Assembly: GCF_002591915.1 (NCBI RefSeq)
Contig: NZ_NIHB01000004.1
Span: 142,459-206,458, forward strand
Source: Marinicella litoralis
GTDB lineage: Bacteria > Pseudomonadota > Gammaproteobacteria > Xanthomonadales > Marinicellaceae
Direction: 5' to 3'
DNA length: 64,000 bases
The notes beneath the pieces were generated by a model that did not search any database, was not told the origin of the DNA, and worked only from the letters and a program-made list of their open reading frames with translations. A program made the translations under genes and the position numbers. Below are positions 18,231 through 27,540 of the stretch, piece after piece (the stretch's first letter is position 1; each line of letters begins with the position of its first letter).

Positions 18231-18944
18231 ATGAATTTAAAGCACATCGCCATAATCATGGATGGAAACGGGCGATGGGCTACCCATCGTAAACGTCCAA
18301 GGACATTTGGACATCAAGCTGGTGTTAAATCAGTTCGTGCAGTGATTGAAGCCTGTGTAAAAATGGGTGTTCCCAACTTGACCCTGTTTGCATTCAGTAG
18401 TGAAAATTGGTCCAGACCTGAAAAAGAAGTTCAGCGCTTGATGGAATTGTTCATGCGTTCATTGAAAAAAGAAACGCCTGAATTACTGGAACAAGGCGTG
18501 CAGCAAAATTTTATTGGAGACCTTTCTCGGTTTTCCGATAAATTACAGGCTAAGATGCAAGAAGTTAGCCAGTTAAAACCCAGCACCACTCAATTAAACT
18601 TAAATATCGCTGTTAACTACGGTGGTAAGTGGGATATATTGAATGCCGCAAAATCCATGACTCAAAAAGTGTGTAGTGGCGAGCTTGATGTCAATGCCAT
18701 TGATGAAAATCAATTCAACGCATACCTGTCGTTAGGCAATGCCCCTGCTGTTGATGTTTTAATCAGGACTGGTGGAGAGCACCGCATCTCAAATTTTTTA
18801 TTGTGGCAAATCGCTTATGCTGAAATATTTTTTACTGATACATTGTGGCCGGATTTTGGAGCCAAACAGTTAGAACAAGTGATTTGTGAGTTCAACCAAA
18901 GAGAACGCCGGTTTGGGAAAACCAGTGAACAAATCAATGCTTAA
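18231..18944 (+). CDS. uppS: Undecaprenyl pyrophosphate synthase
   Basis: A cis-prenyltransferase making the C55 lipid carrier for peptidoglycan and O-antigen. Asp11 is in IIMDGNGRWA; the substrate-binding FAFSSENWSRP is near residues 64-74, and the C-terminal IRTGGEHRISNFLLWQIAYAE is intact. The length of 237 aa is close to that of the E. coli enzyme. Its final bases overlap the start of cdsA by eight. Confidence 0.98.
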   Translation: MNLKHIAIIMDGNGRWATHRKRPRTFGHQAGVKSVRAVIEACVKMGVPNLTLFAFSSENWSRPEKEVQRLMELFMRSLKKETPELLEQGVQQNFIGDLSRFSDKLQAKMQEVSQLKPSTTQLNLNIAVNYGGKWDILNAAKSMTQKVCSGELDVNAIDENQFNAYLSLGNAPAVDVLIRTGGEHRISNFLLWQIAYAEIFFTDTLWPDFGAKQLEQVICEFNQRERRFGKTSEQINA

Positions 18945-19731
18945 GCAAAGAATTATAACGGCTTTATTATTAGGCCCCCTTTTATTGGCCATAGTCATTT
19001 ATGGCAACCTGTATTGGTTTTTATTATTGGTTGGCGTCATTCAAACCGCAGCAACCTTTGAATGGTTGAAAATCAATAAAATTAAAGCACCTCTGGCATT
19101 AATCAATGGCATTGTCATTACCGTATTGACCTTGTTTTTGTGGCATCAGTTGACCTTGGATGTAAAAGCTTGGTTTTGGCTCTACGTCGTTATTTGGGTA
19201 TTGGCTTTGTTGTGGTTGCTTAAACACCAATGGGGTTATCAAAATACGACGATTCAATTATTAATCAAAGGTGTTTTGGGTGCTCTGGCTATTCTGCTTT
19301 TCTCGCTCAGTATGATTCAATTGTTTAATTTGGAGCAAGGGAATTGGTGGACATTGTCGTTGTTTCTATTGATATGGGTAGCTGACATTGGTGCGTACAT
19401 CAGTGGTAAAACCTTTGGCAAGCATAAATTAGCGGTTAATATCAGCCCAGGTAAAACTTGGGAAGGTGTGATTGGAGCACAAATTTTGGTGGCTGTGTAT
19501 GCTATTGTTGTTAGCCAGTTTTTAGCCATTGAATGGACCCATGCCGTTATGATTATGGTTCCGATTGCCTTGTTCTCAGTGGTGGGTGATTTGGCAGCCA
19601 GTTTAGGTAAAAGGCAGGCCAAAATTAAAGACAGTTCGAACCTCTTACCGGGGCATGGTGGCTTCATCGACCGTTTTGACAGTTTGATTGCAGCAGCTCC
19701 GCTGTATTTCATTTTGCTTAACTATTTATGA
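18937..19731 (+). CDS. cdsA: Phosphatidate cytidylyltransferase
   Basis: CdsA makes CDP-diacylglycerol, the precursor of all phospholipids, in the inner membrane. Starting at ATG 18937 (MLKQRIITALLL) it has 264 aa, about eight membrane segments and the signature near the C-terminus: DLAASLGKRQAKIKDSSNLL then PGHGGFIDRFDSL. A longer frame from 18886 would overlap uppS by 59 bases and adds non-homologous residues, so the shorter start is chosen. It overlaps dxr by four bases (ATGA). Confidence 0.97.
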   Translation: MLKQRIITALLLGPLLLAIVIYGNLYWFLLLVGVIQTAATFEWLKINKIKAPLALINGIVITVLTLFLWHQLTLDVKAWFWLYVVIWVLALLWLLKHQWGYQNTTIQLLIKGVLGALAILLFSLSMIQLFNLEQGNWWTLSLFLLIWVADIGAYISGKTFGKHKLAVNISPGKTWEGVIGAQILVAVYAIVVSQFLAIEWTHAVMIMVPIALFSVVGDLAASLGKRQAKIKDSSNLLPGHGGFIDRFDSLIAAAPLYFILLNYL

Positions 19732-20912
19732 AACAAGTTTCTGTATTGGGTGCCACAGGGTCAATTGGTGATTCAACCTTGGCCGTTATTCGCAAACACC
19801 TTGATCAATTTAAAATCCACAGCTTGTCCGCTCACACCAATGTTAAAAAAATAGTTAAGCTGACACTAGAATTCCTTCCTGAATATGTTGTGATCACGGA
19901 TGAAGTTGCCTATGTCAGTGTCAAGTCTGAATTAGAAAATTGCCAAACCAAAGTCGTCTATGGCACAGCTTGTTTAGATCAACTGGTGTCTGAATCGGTT
20001 GTTGATTTGGTGGTGGCTGGCATTGTCGGAAATGCCGGGATGCCTTCTGTTTTGGCTGCCGTTGCTGCTGGTAAAACACTGTTATTAGCCAATAAAGAAG
20101 CCATTGTATCTGCAGGCCATTTGGTGATGTCATTGGCAGCTAAATCTGGTGCTAAAATCATACCATTGGATTCAGAGCACAATGCCATATATCAATGTTT
20201 GGGTCAACAATACCAAGTGGGTGTCAGACCCGCGGATGTTAACAGCATTACATTAACGGCTTCTGGCGGTCCATTTTGGCAAAAACCAGAAAATGAATTT
20301 TTACACATCACACCAGAACAAGCGGTGGCTCATCCCAAGTGGGATATGGGCGCCAAAATATCAGTCGATTCTGCAACTTTAATGAACAAAGGATTAGAAA
20401 TCATTGAAGCCCATTGGTTATTTAACATGCCTAACAATGACATCAATGTATTGGTTCATCCACAAAGCATTATCCATTCTATGGTGAACTTTATCGATGG
20501 GTCGGTACTTGCTCAAATGGGCAATCCAGACATGCAAATTCCTATTTCATATGGATTGGGTGTAGACAAACGTTTGAAAAATGACGCCAATTTTTTGAAT
20601 TTATTGGAAATTGGCTCTTTGACATTTGTTGCCGCTGATTGTCAAAAGTTTAAATGCTTACAATTGGCCAGAGATGCCATTTCACTTGGCGGTATTGCAC
20701 CTGCTATATTGAATGCGGCCAACGAAGTGACTGTGGATGCGTTTTTGAATCGCAGAATTGGTTTCAACCAAATCGCAGAATACAATGATAGAATGTTGAA
20801 TCAAATTGACATCGAAGCCGTTGAGTCCATGGAACAATTGTTACAATTGGATCAACAAGTAAGAACTCAAACAAACACACTCATTAAACAAAAAACAAAT
20901 CATCAATCATGA
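19728..20912 (+). CDS. dxr: 1-deoxy-D-xylulose 5-phosphate reductoisomerase
   Basis: The second enzyme of the MEP isoprenoid pathway and the target of fosmidomycin. The 394-aa protein has an N-terminal NADPH-binding GATGSIGDSTL, LLANKEAIVSAG near residue 125, PLDSEHNAIYQ, ASGGPFW and MNKGLEIIEAHWLF with metal- and substrate-binding acidic residues. It feeds UppS, encoded just upstream. ATGA overlaps link it to both cdsA and rseP. Confidence 0.98.
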   Translation: MKQVSVLGATGSIGDSTLAVIRKHLDQFKIHSLSAHTNVKKIVKLTLEFLPEYVVITDEVAYVSVKSELENCQTKVVYGTACLDQLVSESVVDLVVAGIVGNAGMPSVLAAVAAGKTLLLANKEAIVSAGHLVMSLAAKSGAKIIPLDSEHNAIYQCLGQQYQVGVRPADVNSITLTASGGPFWQKPENEFLHITPEQAVAHPKWDMGAKISVDSATLMNKGLEIIEAHWLFNMPNNDINVLVHPQSIIHSMVNFIDGSVLAQMGNPDMQIPISYGLGVDKRLKNDANFLNLLEIGSLTFVAADCQKFKCLQLARDAISLGGIAPAILNAANEVTVDAFLNRRIGFNQIAEYNDRMLNQIDIEAVESMEQLLQLDQQVRTQTNTLIKQKTNHQS

Positions 20913-22276
20913 CGACATTCCTAGGCAGCATATTTTGGTTAATCATTACATTGGGTGTTTTGGTTACTTTTCATGAGTTGGGTCATTTTTGGATGGCTCG
21001 ATTATTCAAAGTTAAAGTACTGCGGTTTTGTGTCGGTTTTGGAAAACCCATATGGTCAAGGTTTGATAAGCAAGGTACTGAAATTGCCATAGCACCAATT
21101 CCCTTGGGTGGTTACGTTAAATTATTGGATACCAGAGATTGTGAAGTGCATCCAGATGACTTGGAGGCTACTTATAACCAGAAACCCATCTGGCAAAAGT
21201 TTTTAATCATGTTTGCCGGACCCGCATTCAATTTTATATTGGCATTTGCCTTATATTGGCTGATGTTTGTGGTTGGTAAAAATGAAATCAGACCGACGAT
21301 TTCAGATCCAACCAAATTAATGCAAAGTGCAGGGTTCCAAAATAAGGACCAAATAAAAAATATTGATGGTGAGGAAATCAGGACTTGGTCAGATGTATCA
21401 TTACACCTAATCACATCAGGCATTGATCGCAAAGATATCGTGGTTGAAGTATCAACCGCATCCAATACCCGGATAAACAGAACTTTGGCTCTGTCACAAA
21501 TACCAGCCAGTGTGGCTGAGGAAGAATTGATAGATTACATTGGATTACAGGCTTATCGTGTGCCCATGCCTGCAATCATGGGGGAATTGGATGAATCCAT
21601 GCCGGCAGCCAAAGCTGGATTGATGACCAAAGACCTGATCACAAAAATAAATGACCAAGCAGTGAAGGATTGGTACCAGGTGACTGAAATAATTGCTGCC
21701 ATCAAGAGCGGACCCATCAAGCTTGATGTGGTAAGAAATCAACAAAATATAACAATCGAAGTGCCAGGTTTAATCCCTGATCCGAATGACGACAGTCGCA
21801 TGGTATTGGGTATCACAGCACAATTGCCTGCAGAGAATGAAATTGAATACTACAGAAGTCTGTTCTTTTCATTGTCCTATGGGCCCTTGGAATCCATTCC
21901 TCAAGCTTTTCATCAAATCAATAAAATCACCAGTAAATCACTGGAAATGATGTGGAAATTGGTTTCAGGCAAGGCTTCATTAAAAAACTTATCTGGACCC
22001 ATTACCATTGCTCAAGTTGCCAATGATTCAGCCTCAAGGGGATTTTCTTGGTACTTGTCTTTTTTGGCTTTGGTAAGTCTCAGTTTGGGCATTATTAACT
22101 TACTTCCAGTGCCGATGTTGGATGGTGGGCAAATGTTGTTTTTAATGTTTGAAAAAATAAAAGGTTCGCCGCTAAGTCAACAATTTGAGTTAAGAGCCCA
22201 ATTTATTGGGATGTTTCTTTTAATTTCTTTGATGTCTTTAGCTTTTTATAACGACATTTTAAGGTCAGTGTCTTAA
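20909..22276 (+). CDS. rseP: Site-2 protease RseP
   Basis: An intramembrane zinc metalloprotease that cleaves anti-sigma factors such as RseA and clears signal-peptide remnants. The 455-aa protein has HELGH at residues 22-26 in the first membrane segment, an adjacent membrane-associated loop (GFGKPIWS), PDZ domains in the periplasmic part, and the conserved INLLPVPMLDGGQMLF near residues 393-408 that supplies the third zinc ligand. It is followed by bamA, its usual neighbour. Confidence 0.97.
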   Translation: MTTFLGSIFWLIITLGVLVTFHELGHFWMARLFKVKVLRFCVGFGKPIWSRFDKQGTEIAIAPIPLGGYVKLLDTRDCEVHPDDLEATYNQKPIWQKFLIMFAGPAFNFILAFALYWLMFVVGKNEIRPTISDPTKLMQSAGFQNKDQIKNIDGEEIRTWSDVSLHLITSGIDRKDIVVEVSTASNTRINRTLALSQIPASVAEEELIDYIGLQAYRVPMPAIMGELDESMPAAKAGLMTKDLITKINDQAVKDWYQVTEIIAAIKSGPIKLDVVRNQQNITIEVPGLIPDPNDDSRMVLGITAQLPAENEIEYYRSLFFSLSYGPLESIPQAFHQINKITSKSLEMMWKLVSGKASLKNLSGPITIAQVANDSASRGFSWYLSFLALVSLSLGIINLLPVPMLDGGQMLFLMFEKIKGSPLSQQFELRAQFIGMFLLISLMSLAFYNDILRSVS

Positions 22277-22305
22277 AATACAGAAAAAACAATAATCAAT
22301 AATAT

Positions 22306-24780
22306 ATGCGAAATCTAATTTTACTTTTGGTGCTTTTATCTTTTAATGTAAAAGCATTTGATCCATTCACTGTGAGCGACATCCGAATTCTAGGCGCTGA
22401 CAGAATCTCCCATGGCACCATATTTTCATATTTGCCCATAGAAAGGGGAGATGTGGTGGATGCTGATACCATTCGCAATGGCATCCAAAGCGTGTTTTCT
22501 ACCGGTTATTTTCACGATGTGAAAATGTTACGTGAAAATGATGTATTGATTGTAAAAGTGGATGAGCGTCCTGCCATCGCTACCATCAGAATCAGTGGTA
22601 ACAAAAGCATCAAAACTGAGGAATTGATGCAGGGTTTGAACAGCATTGGCCTGTCAGAAGGTGAGGTGTTTGACCAGTTGGAACTTGATAAGGTTAAAAA
22701 TGAGTTGGTGACACAATTTTTCTCACGCGGAAAATACAATGTAAAAATTGATACCAATGTCAAAGAATTGGATCGCAATCGAGTGATGGTAAACATCAAT
22801 ATTGATGAAGGAAAATCAGCTAAAATTAAACACATTAAAATTGTTGGTAACACCGTTTTTTCTGACGAGGAATTGATCGATGCTTTTGAATCCGACACAT
22901 CCAACTGGTTGTCATGGTATTCTCAAGATGATCAATATTCAAAAGAAAAACTCAATGGTGATTTGGAAAAACTAAAGTCTTATTATTTGGATCGCGGGTA
23001 TGTCAATGCCGAAGTGGAATCTGTTCAGGTAACCATCAGTAATGATAAAAAAGACATTTATTTGACCGCAAATATTCAAGAAGGTGATCAGTACAAATTT
23101 GGCAAACAGGAACTGACTGGTAATTTGATTTTTGATAAAAGCATCATGGAAAAGTACTTGATCACTTCAGAAGGCAGTATTTTTTCCCAAAATAAAATTG
23201 AAATGACCAACACCACATTGAAAGCTGTTTTGGCCAATCGTGGTTATGCTTTTGCCGAAATTCAACCCATTACCCAGCCCAATGAAGATGACAAAACAGT
23301 TGATGTAACCTTTTTTGTGCTACCTGGTAAAAAAGTTTATGTAAGAAGAATTAACTTCATTGGAAACACCAAAACCAAAGATGAAGTGCTGCGTCGTGAA
23401 ATGCGTCAGTTTGAAGGTGCCTGGTTTTCACAAGTGCTGATTGACCGTTCTAAACTGCGACTGCAACAAAAACCTTATTTTGAAGAAGTCAACATTGAAA
23501 CCGAACAAGTGCCAGGGACTGATGATCAGATTGATGTCAATGTCACGGTGAAAGAACGCAACTCAGGCCAATTCACCTTTGGCTTAGGTTTCTCTCAAGT
23601 CAGTGGCTTGAATTTTTCTACCAGTGTTTCATTACAGAACTTATTAGGAACAGGAAACACCTTATCAGTTGCGGTGAATACATCTGATTTTTATAAACGA
23701 TTGAATTTGTTGTATGAAAACCCATATTTTACTGATGATGGAATCTCTCTGGGTTACACCATGAATTTCACCAACATCAATCAAGGTGATGCGAACATCG
23801 CGCAATACAACTCAACCAACGGTAGTTTGGGTGTGCAAGCCAGTTTCCCAATCACTGAATACGATCGCATTTACACCAATTTAGCTTATGAACGGATTTC
23901 TTTGCGTGCCAATGAAAGCTTTACTGCTCAAGCCATTGTCGATGACTTGTTGTCCCTAGGTGGTTATGCATACAGCTGTTTCAATCGTGTCCTTAGACCA
24001 GAAAATGATGAGGATTTACCCCGATTAACAGAACAATGTTTCCCTGATGAAATCATTCCTCCGGCAACTGGTGAAGATGGTGAAACCATTCAAGTACCAC
24101 TTCAATATCGCAGGGCATTTAGTTTATTCAAAGCACAAGCCAGGTGGGCCAGAGACAGCAGAAACAGGTATTTCAACCCGACACGAGGCGCTTATCATTC
24201 AATTGGGTTTGAAGCTTCATTACCAAGCAGTACCGCTGAGTTTTATAAAATCAATGTCAAAGAAAACATCTTGTTTCCATTGACTGATAAATTGACCTTG
24301 TCACTCAGGGGAGAACTTGGCTATGGAGATGGTTATGGCAACACGAACGGTTTACCATTTTTTGAAAACTTTTTCGCCGGCGGTGTGAGTTCAGTCAGAG
24401 GCTATGATGACAACACCCTTGGACCTAAATCATCAGTAGGCGGTGTATTACAGTCAGAGCTTGGATTACCAACCACATCAAGATCAGGCGATCCAATTGG
24501 TGGTGCATTCAAGGTAGTTGGATCGGCAGAAATTGTTTTCCCTACACCGTTTGCTAAAGACAGCAGCAATGCCGCTCGATTGGCATGGTTCTTTGATGTG
24601 GGCAACGTATTTGATGATGTCGATTCGTTTGAAGCACGTGAATTGCGCATGGCAACTGGGTTTGCCTTGAAGTGGCAAGCACCGGTCGGACCCATCGTTA
24701 TTTCATATGCATACCCATTTAATAAAGATAAACTGGACAGAACAGAGCGCTTGCAGTTTACATTTGGGAATACATTCTAA
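22306..24780 (+). CDS. bamA: Outer membrane protein assembly factor BamA
   Basis: The central subunit of the BAM complex, which folds beta-barrel proteins into the outer membrane. The 824-aa precursor has a signal peptide (cleavage after about residue 20, NVKA/FDPF), five POTRA domains to about residue 420, and a C-terminal barrel. The barrel has the loop-6 motif VRGYDDNTLGP near residue 696 and ends in an aromatic residue (TFGNTF), the usual beta-signal. It contains no premature stop and is of normal size. Confidence 0.98.
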   Translation: MRNLILLLVLLSFNVKAFDPFTVSDIRILGADRISHGTIFSYLPIERGDVVDADTIRNGIQSVFSTGYFHDVKMLRENDVLIVKVDERPAIATIRISGNKSIKTEELMQGLNSIGLSEGEVFDQLELDKVKNELVTQFFSRGKYNVKIDTNVKELDRNRVMVNINIDEGKSAKIKHIKIVGNTVFSDEELIDAFESDTSNWLSWYSQDDQYSKEKLNGDLEKLKSYYLDRGYVNAEVESVQVTISNDKKDIYLTANIQEGDQYKFGKQELTGNLIFDKSIMEKYLITSEGSIFSQNKIEMTNTTLKAVLANRGYAFAEIQPITQPNEDDKTVDVTFFVLPGKKVYVRRINFIGNTKTKDEVLRREMRQFEGAWFSQVLIDRSKLRLQQKPYFEEVNIETEQVPGTDDQIDVNVTVKERNSGQFTFGLGFSQVSGLNFSTSVSLQNLLGTGNTLSVAVNTSDFYKRLNLLYENPYFTDDGISLGYTMNFTNINQGDANIAQYNSTNGSLGVQASFPITEYDRIYTNLAYERISLRANESFTAQAIVDDLLSLGGYAYSCFNRVLRPENDEDLPRLTEQCFPDEIIPPATGEDGETIQVPLQYRRAFSLFKAQARWARDSRNRYFNPTRGAYHSIGFEASLPSSTAEFYKINVKENILFPLTDKLTLSLRGELGYGDGYGNTNGLPFFENFFAGGVSSVRGYDDNTLGPKSSVGGVLQSELGLPTTSRSGDPIGGAFKVVGSAEIVFPTPFAKDSSNAARLAWFFDVGNVFDDVDSFEARELRMATGFALKWQAPVGPIVISYAYPFNKDKLDRTERLQFTFGNTF

Positions 24781-24783
24781 ATA

Positions 24784-25302
24784 ATGTATTCAATGAAACC
24801 AATTTTCCCCTTTTTCTTTGGCCTTATTTTGTTGGCTGGAGTGGCTCATGCTGAAGGTAAAATTGGTTATGTTGATATGAATGCATTGATTAACAATTCT
24901 CCGCAGATTTTAGATGCCAACAGAACCTTAACTGCGGAGTTTGAAGATCAAAATAATAAAATTTCACAACAAGCCAGTGACTTAAAATTGTTGGAAGACA
25001 GCATCAGCAAAGAAGGCAATTTCATGACTCCGGATAAATTGGCGGAATTACAAGAAAGGGCCAGGATATTAGATCGACAAGTTCGACGTGCCAAGGAAGA
25101 TTTGAAAGATGCCATTACCATCAGAAATTCTCAGTTGGTAGATGAAGTGCAAAATAAAATCAAACGAGTGGTAGCCACTTATGCAGAACAAAATGGCTAT
25201 GATGCCATATTGATCAATGCCATTTTGTATGCCAACGAAAAAATTGACATAACAGATGAAATTTTACTACAACTCAGGTCAGACTATTCATCAGGCCAAT
25301 AA
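24784..25302 (+). CDS. skp: Periplasmic chaperone Skp/OmpH
   Basis: The 172-aa precursor has a signal peptide ending VAHA/EGKIGYVDMN, then a long charged coiled coil (residues 50-125) that forms the tentacles of the trimeric chaperone holding unfolded outer-membrane proteins. The start is three bases after bamA and has a poor ribosome binding site of its own, suggesting coupling. ATG 24793 is an alternative start. Confidence 0.95.
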   Translation: MYSMKPIFPFFFGLILLAGVAHAEGKIGYVDMNALINNSPQILDANRTLTAEFEDQNNKISQQASDLKLLEDSISKEGNFMTPDKLAELQERARILDRQVRRAKEDLKDAITIRNSQLVDEVQNKIKRVVATYAEQNGYDAILINAILYANEKIDITDEILLQLRSDYSSGQ

Positions 25303-25314
25303 GGTGATGAATCC

Positions 25315-26328
25315 ATGAAAACCTTAGCTGAACTGGCGACATCGCAACAATTAACTTATCAAGGTAATGGAGAAGTGGCATTAACTGCAGTGGCTACTTT
25401 GGAACATGCCAAAGGCAATGAAATCAGTTTTTTGGCCAATCCAAGTTACACCAAATTCCTCGCAGGTACAAAAGCGGGTGCCGTTATTCTGACTGCAAAG
25501 ATGGCAGCAGACTATGAGGGCAATGCCTTGATTTCAGACAACCCATACGTTACTTTTGCTTATGTTGCTCAGCTGTTTGTAAAACAACAAAGGCCTGTAG
25601 CTAAAATTCATCCAACTGCTGTTATTGAAGCGGGTGTTGAAGTGGGTGAAAATGTATCGATTGGTGCTTTTTCAGTGTTGCATCAATCTGTATGTGTTGG
25701 TGCAGGAACAACCATCGAATCTCATGTATCGATTGCGGATGACGTAGTGATTGGCGAGGCTTGTGTGATTAAATCTGGAGTAAAGATTGAACCAGGTTGT
25801 GTCATCGGCGACAGGGTAATTTTGCATCCTGGTGCGGTCATAGGTGCAGATGGGTTTGGTTTAGCAAGAGACAAAAGTGGTTGGGTTAAAATACCACAAA
25901 CTGGCGCGGTGGTGATTGGTAATGATTGTGAAGTTGGTGCCAATACGACCATTGATTGTGGTGCCATAGAACATACTGTTTTGGGACAAGATGTCAGGTT
26001 AGACAATCAAATTCAAATTGGTCACAATGTCATCATAGGAGATCACACGGTGATTGCCGGCTGTACTGCTGTTGCAGGCTCTACTGAGATTGGACGCAAT
26101 TGTTTGATTGGTGGTGGTGTCGGTATTGTTGGGCACATTAAAATTTGTGATGGGGTCACCATCCAAGCCATGGCATTGGTAACAAATTCCATCAAAGAAC
26201 CAGGTTCTTATAGTTCTGTGTCACCTTTACAACCAACCAAACAGTGGCGTAAAAATGCAGTACGAGCCAGACAATTGGATCAAATTGCCCGTAAAGTAAA
26301 TCAATTGGAGAAAAAATTAAATGACTGA
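25315..26328 (+). CDS. lpxD: UDP-3-O-(3-hydroxymyristoyl)glucosamine N-acyltransferase
   Basis: The third step of lipid A synthesis. The 337-aa protein has an N-terminal uridine-binding domain (FLANPSYTKFL) and a left-handed beta-helix of hexapeptide repeats from about residue 100. The catalytic histidine is in QIQIGHNVIIG near residue 236, and GADGFGLARDKSGW is conserved. It overlaps fabZ by eight bases. Confidence 0.98.
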   Translation: MKTLAELATSQQLTYQGNGEVALTAVATLEHAKGNEISFLANPSYTKFLAGTKAGAVILTAKMAADYEGNALISDNPYVTFAYVAQLFVKQQRPVAKIHPTAVIEAGVEVGENVSIGAFSVLHQSVCVGAGTTIESHVSIADDVVIGEACVIKSGVKIEPGCVIGDRVILHPGAVIGADGFGLARDKSGWVKIPQTGAVVIGNDCEVGANTTIDCGAIEHTVLGQDVRLDNQIQIGHNVIIGDHTVIAGCTAVAGSTEIGRNCLIGGGVGIVGHIKICDGVTIQAMALVTNSIKEPGSYSSVSPLQPTKQWRKNAVRARQLDQIARKVNQLEKKLND

Positions 26329-26773
26329 TCAAAATAAAAGTATTGGTGTGGAACAAATCATGGAGATGCTGCCCCATCGATATCCTTTTTTATTGGTAGA
26401 CAAGGTCTTGGACTATGAAGCGGGCCAATGGATTAAAGCAATAAAAAATGTGACATTCAATGAACCTCAGTTTCAAGGTCATTTTCCAAATCACCCAGTG
26501 ATGCCTGGTGTGATGGTGATTGAAGCCATGGCCCAAGCAGCTGGTGTACTCACTCAGTTGTCTCGTGATGGCTTGGCCAATGACGCTTTGTTTTATTTGG
26601 TCAAAGTGGACAAAGCCAAATTCACTCAAATCGTGGTGCCCGGTGACCAAGTCGAATTTGAATGTCATATCAAGAAAGTCATTAAGAACATGACCCTGTA
26701 TCAATGTAAAGCCTCAGTGGCAGGAAAAGTAGTGGCCAAAGCAGAATTGCTGTGCGCAGAGAAAAGTAAATGA
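26321..26773 (+). CDS. fabZ: 3-hydroxyacyl-ACP dehydratase FabZ
   Basis: A 150-aa hot-dog-fold dehydratase of fatty acid elongation that competes with LpxA/LpxD for hydroxyacyl-ACP. It has LPHRYPFLLVDKV and the catalytic segment GHFPNHPVMPGVMVIEAMAQ with His and Glu. Its position between lpxD and lpxA is the standard gammaproteobacterial order. Confidence 0.98.
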   Translation: MTDQNKSIGVEQIMEMLPHRYPFLLVDKVLDYEAGQWIKAIKNVTFNEPQFQGHFPNHPVMPGVMVIEAMAQAAGVLTQLSRDGLANDALFYLVKVDKAKFTQIVVPGDQVEFECHIKKVIKNMTLYQCKASVAGKVVAKAELLCAEKSK

Positions 26774-27540
26774 TTCATCCAACAGCCATCATAGATCCCA
26801 ATGCCGTTATTGGTAAAAATGTTAAAATTGGGCCCTATTGCATCATTGAAAATCACACCGAAATTGGTGATGACTGTGTCTTGAAATCACATGTGGTGGT
26901 GGCTAATCACACCAAGATAGGCACAGGTAATACCATTTACCCATTTGCCTCAATTGGTGAAGACCCACAAGACAAAAAGTTTGCTGATGAACCAACTCAA
27001 TTGATCGTTGGTGACAACAACACCATCCGCGAATACGTAACCATCAATCGCGGCACTGTAGATGATGAAGGCATAACCAGAGTAGGCAGTGACAATTGGA
27101 TCATGGCATACGTACACATCGCCCATGATTGTGTGTTGGGTGATCACACCATACTTGCCAATTGTAGTTCACTGGCAGGTCATGTACATGTTGATGATTA
27201 TGCCATCCTAGGTGGCTTCACCAAGTTGCATCAATTTTGTCGAGTTGGCGCTCATGCTTTTTCAGCCATGGATTCAGGTTTTCAAAAAGATTTACCACCC
27301 TTTGTGATGGCCCAAGGTAACCCAGCCAAACCACGTGCCATCAATTTTGAAGGCTTAAAAAGGCGTGGCTTCAGCAAAGAAAGAATCGCGGCCATCAAAG
27401 CCGCTTACCGTACATTGTATAAATCAGACCTTAAATTAGAACAAGCGATGAACGAGCTGGAACAAATGGCCACAGAATCGGAAGATGTAAAAATGATGGT
27501 TGATTTCATCCAGAAATCATCTCGCAGCATCATACGTTGA
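26770..27540 (+). CDS. lpxA: UDP-N-acetylglucosamine acyltransferase
   Basis: The first step of lipid A synthesis. The 256-aa protein starts MIHPTAIIDPNAVIGKNVKIGP and is a hexapeptide beta-helix with the catalytic His in AYVHIAHDC near residue 121 and a helical C-terminal domain. It overlaps fabZ by four bases and lpxB by one. Confidence 0.98.
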   Translation: MIHPTAIIDPNAVIGKNVKIGPYCIIENHTEIGDDCVLKSHVVVANHTKIGTGNTIYPFASIGEDPQDKKFADEPTQLIVGDNNTIREYVTINRGTVDDEGITRVGSDNWIMAYVHIAHDCVLGDHTILANCSSLAGHVHVDDYAILGGFTKLHQFCRVGAHAFSAMDSGFQKDLPPFVMAQGNPAKPRAINFEGLKRRGFSKERIAAIKAAYRTLYKSDLKLEQAMNELEQMATESEDVKMMVDFIQKSSRSIIR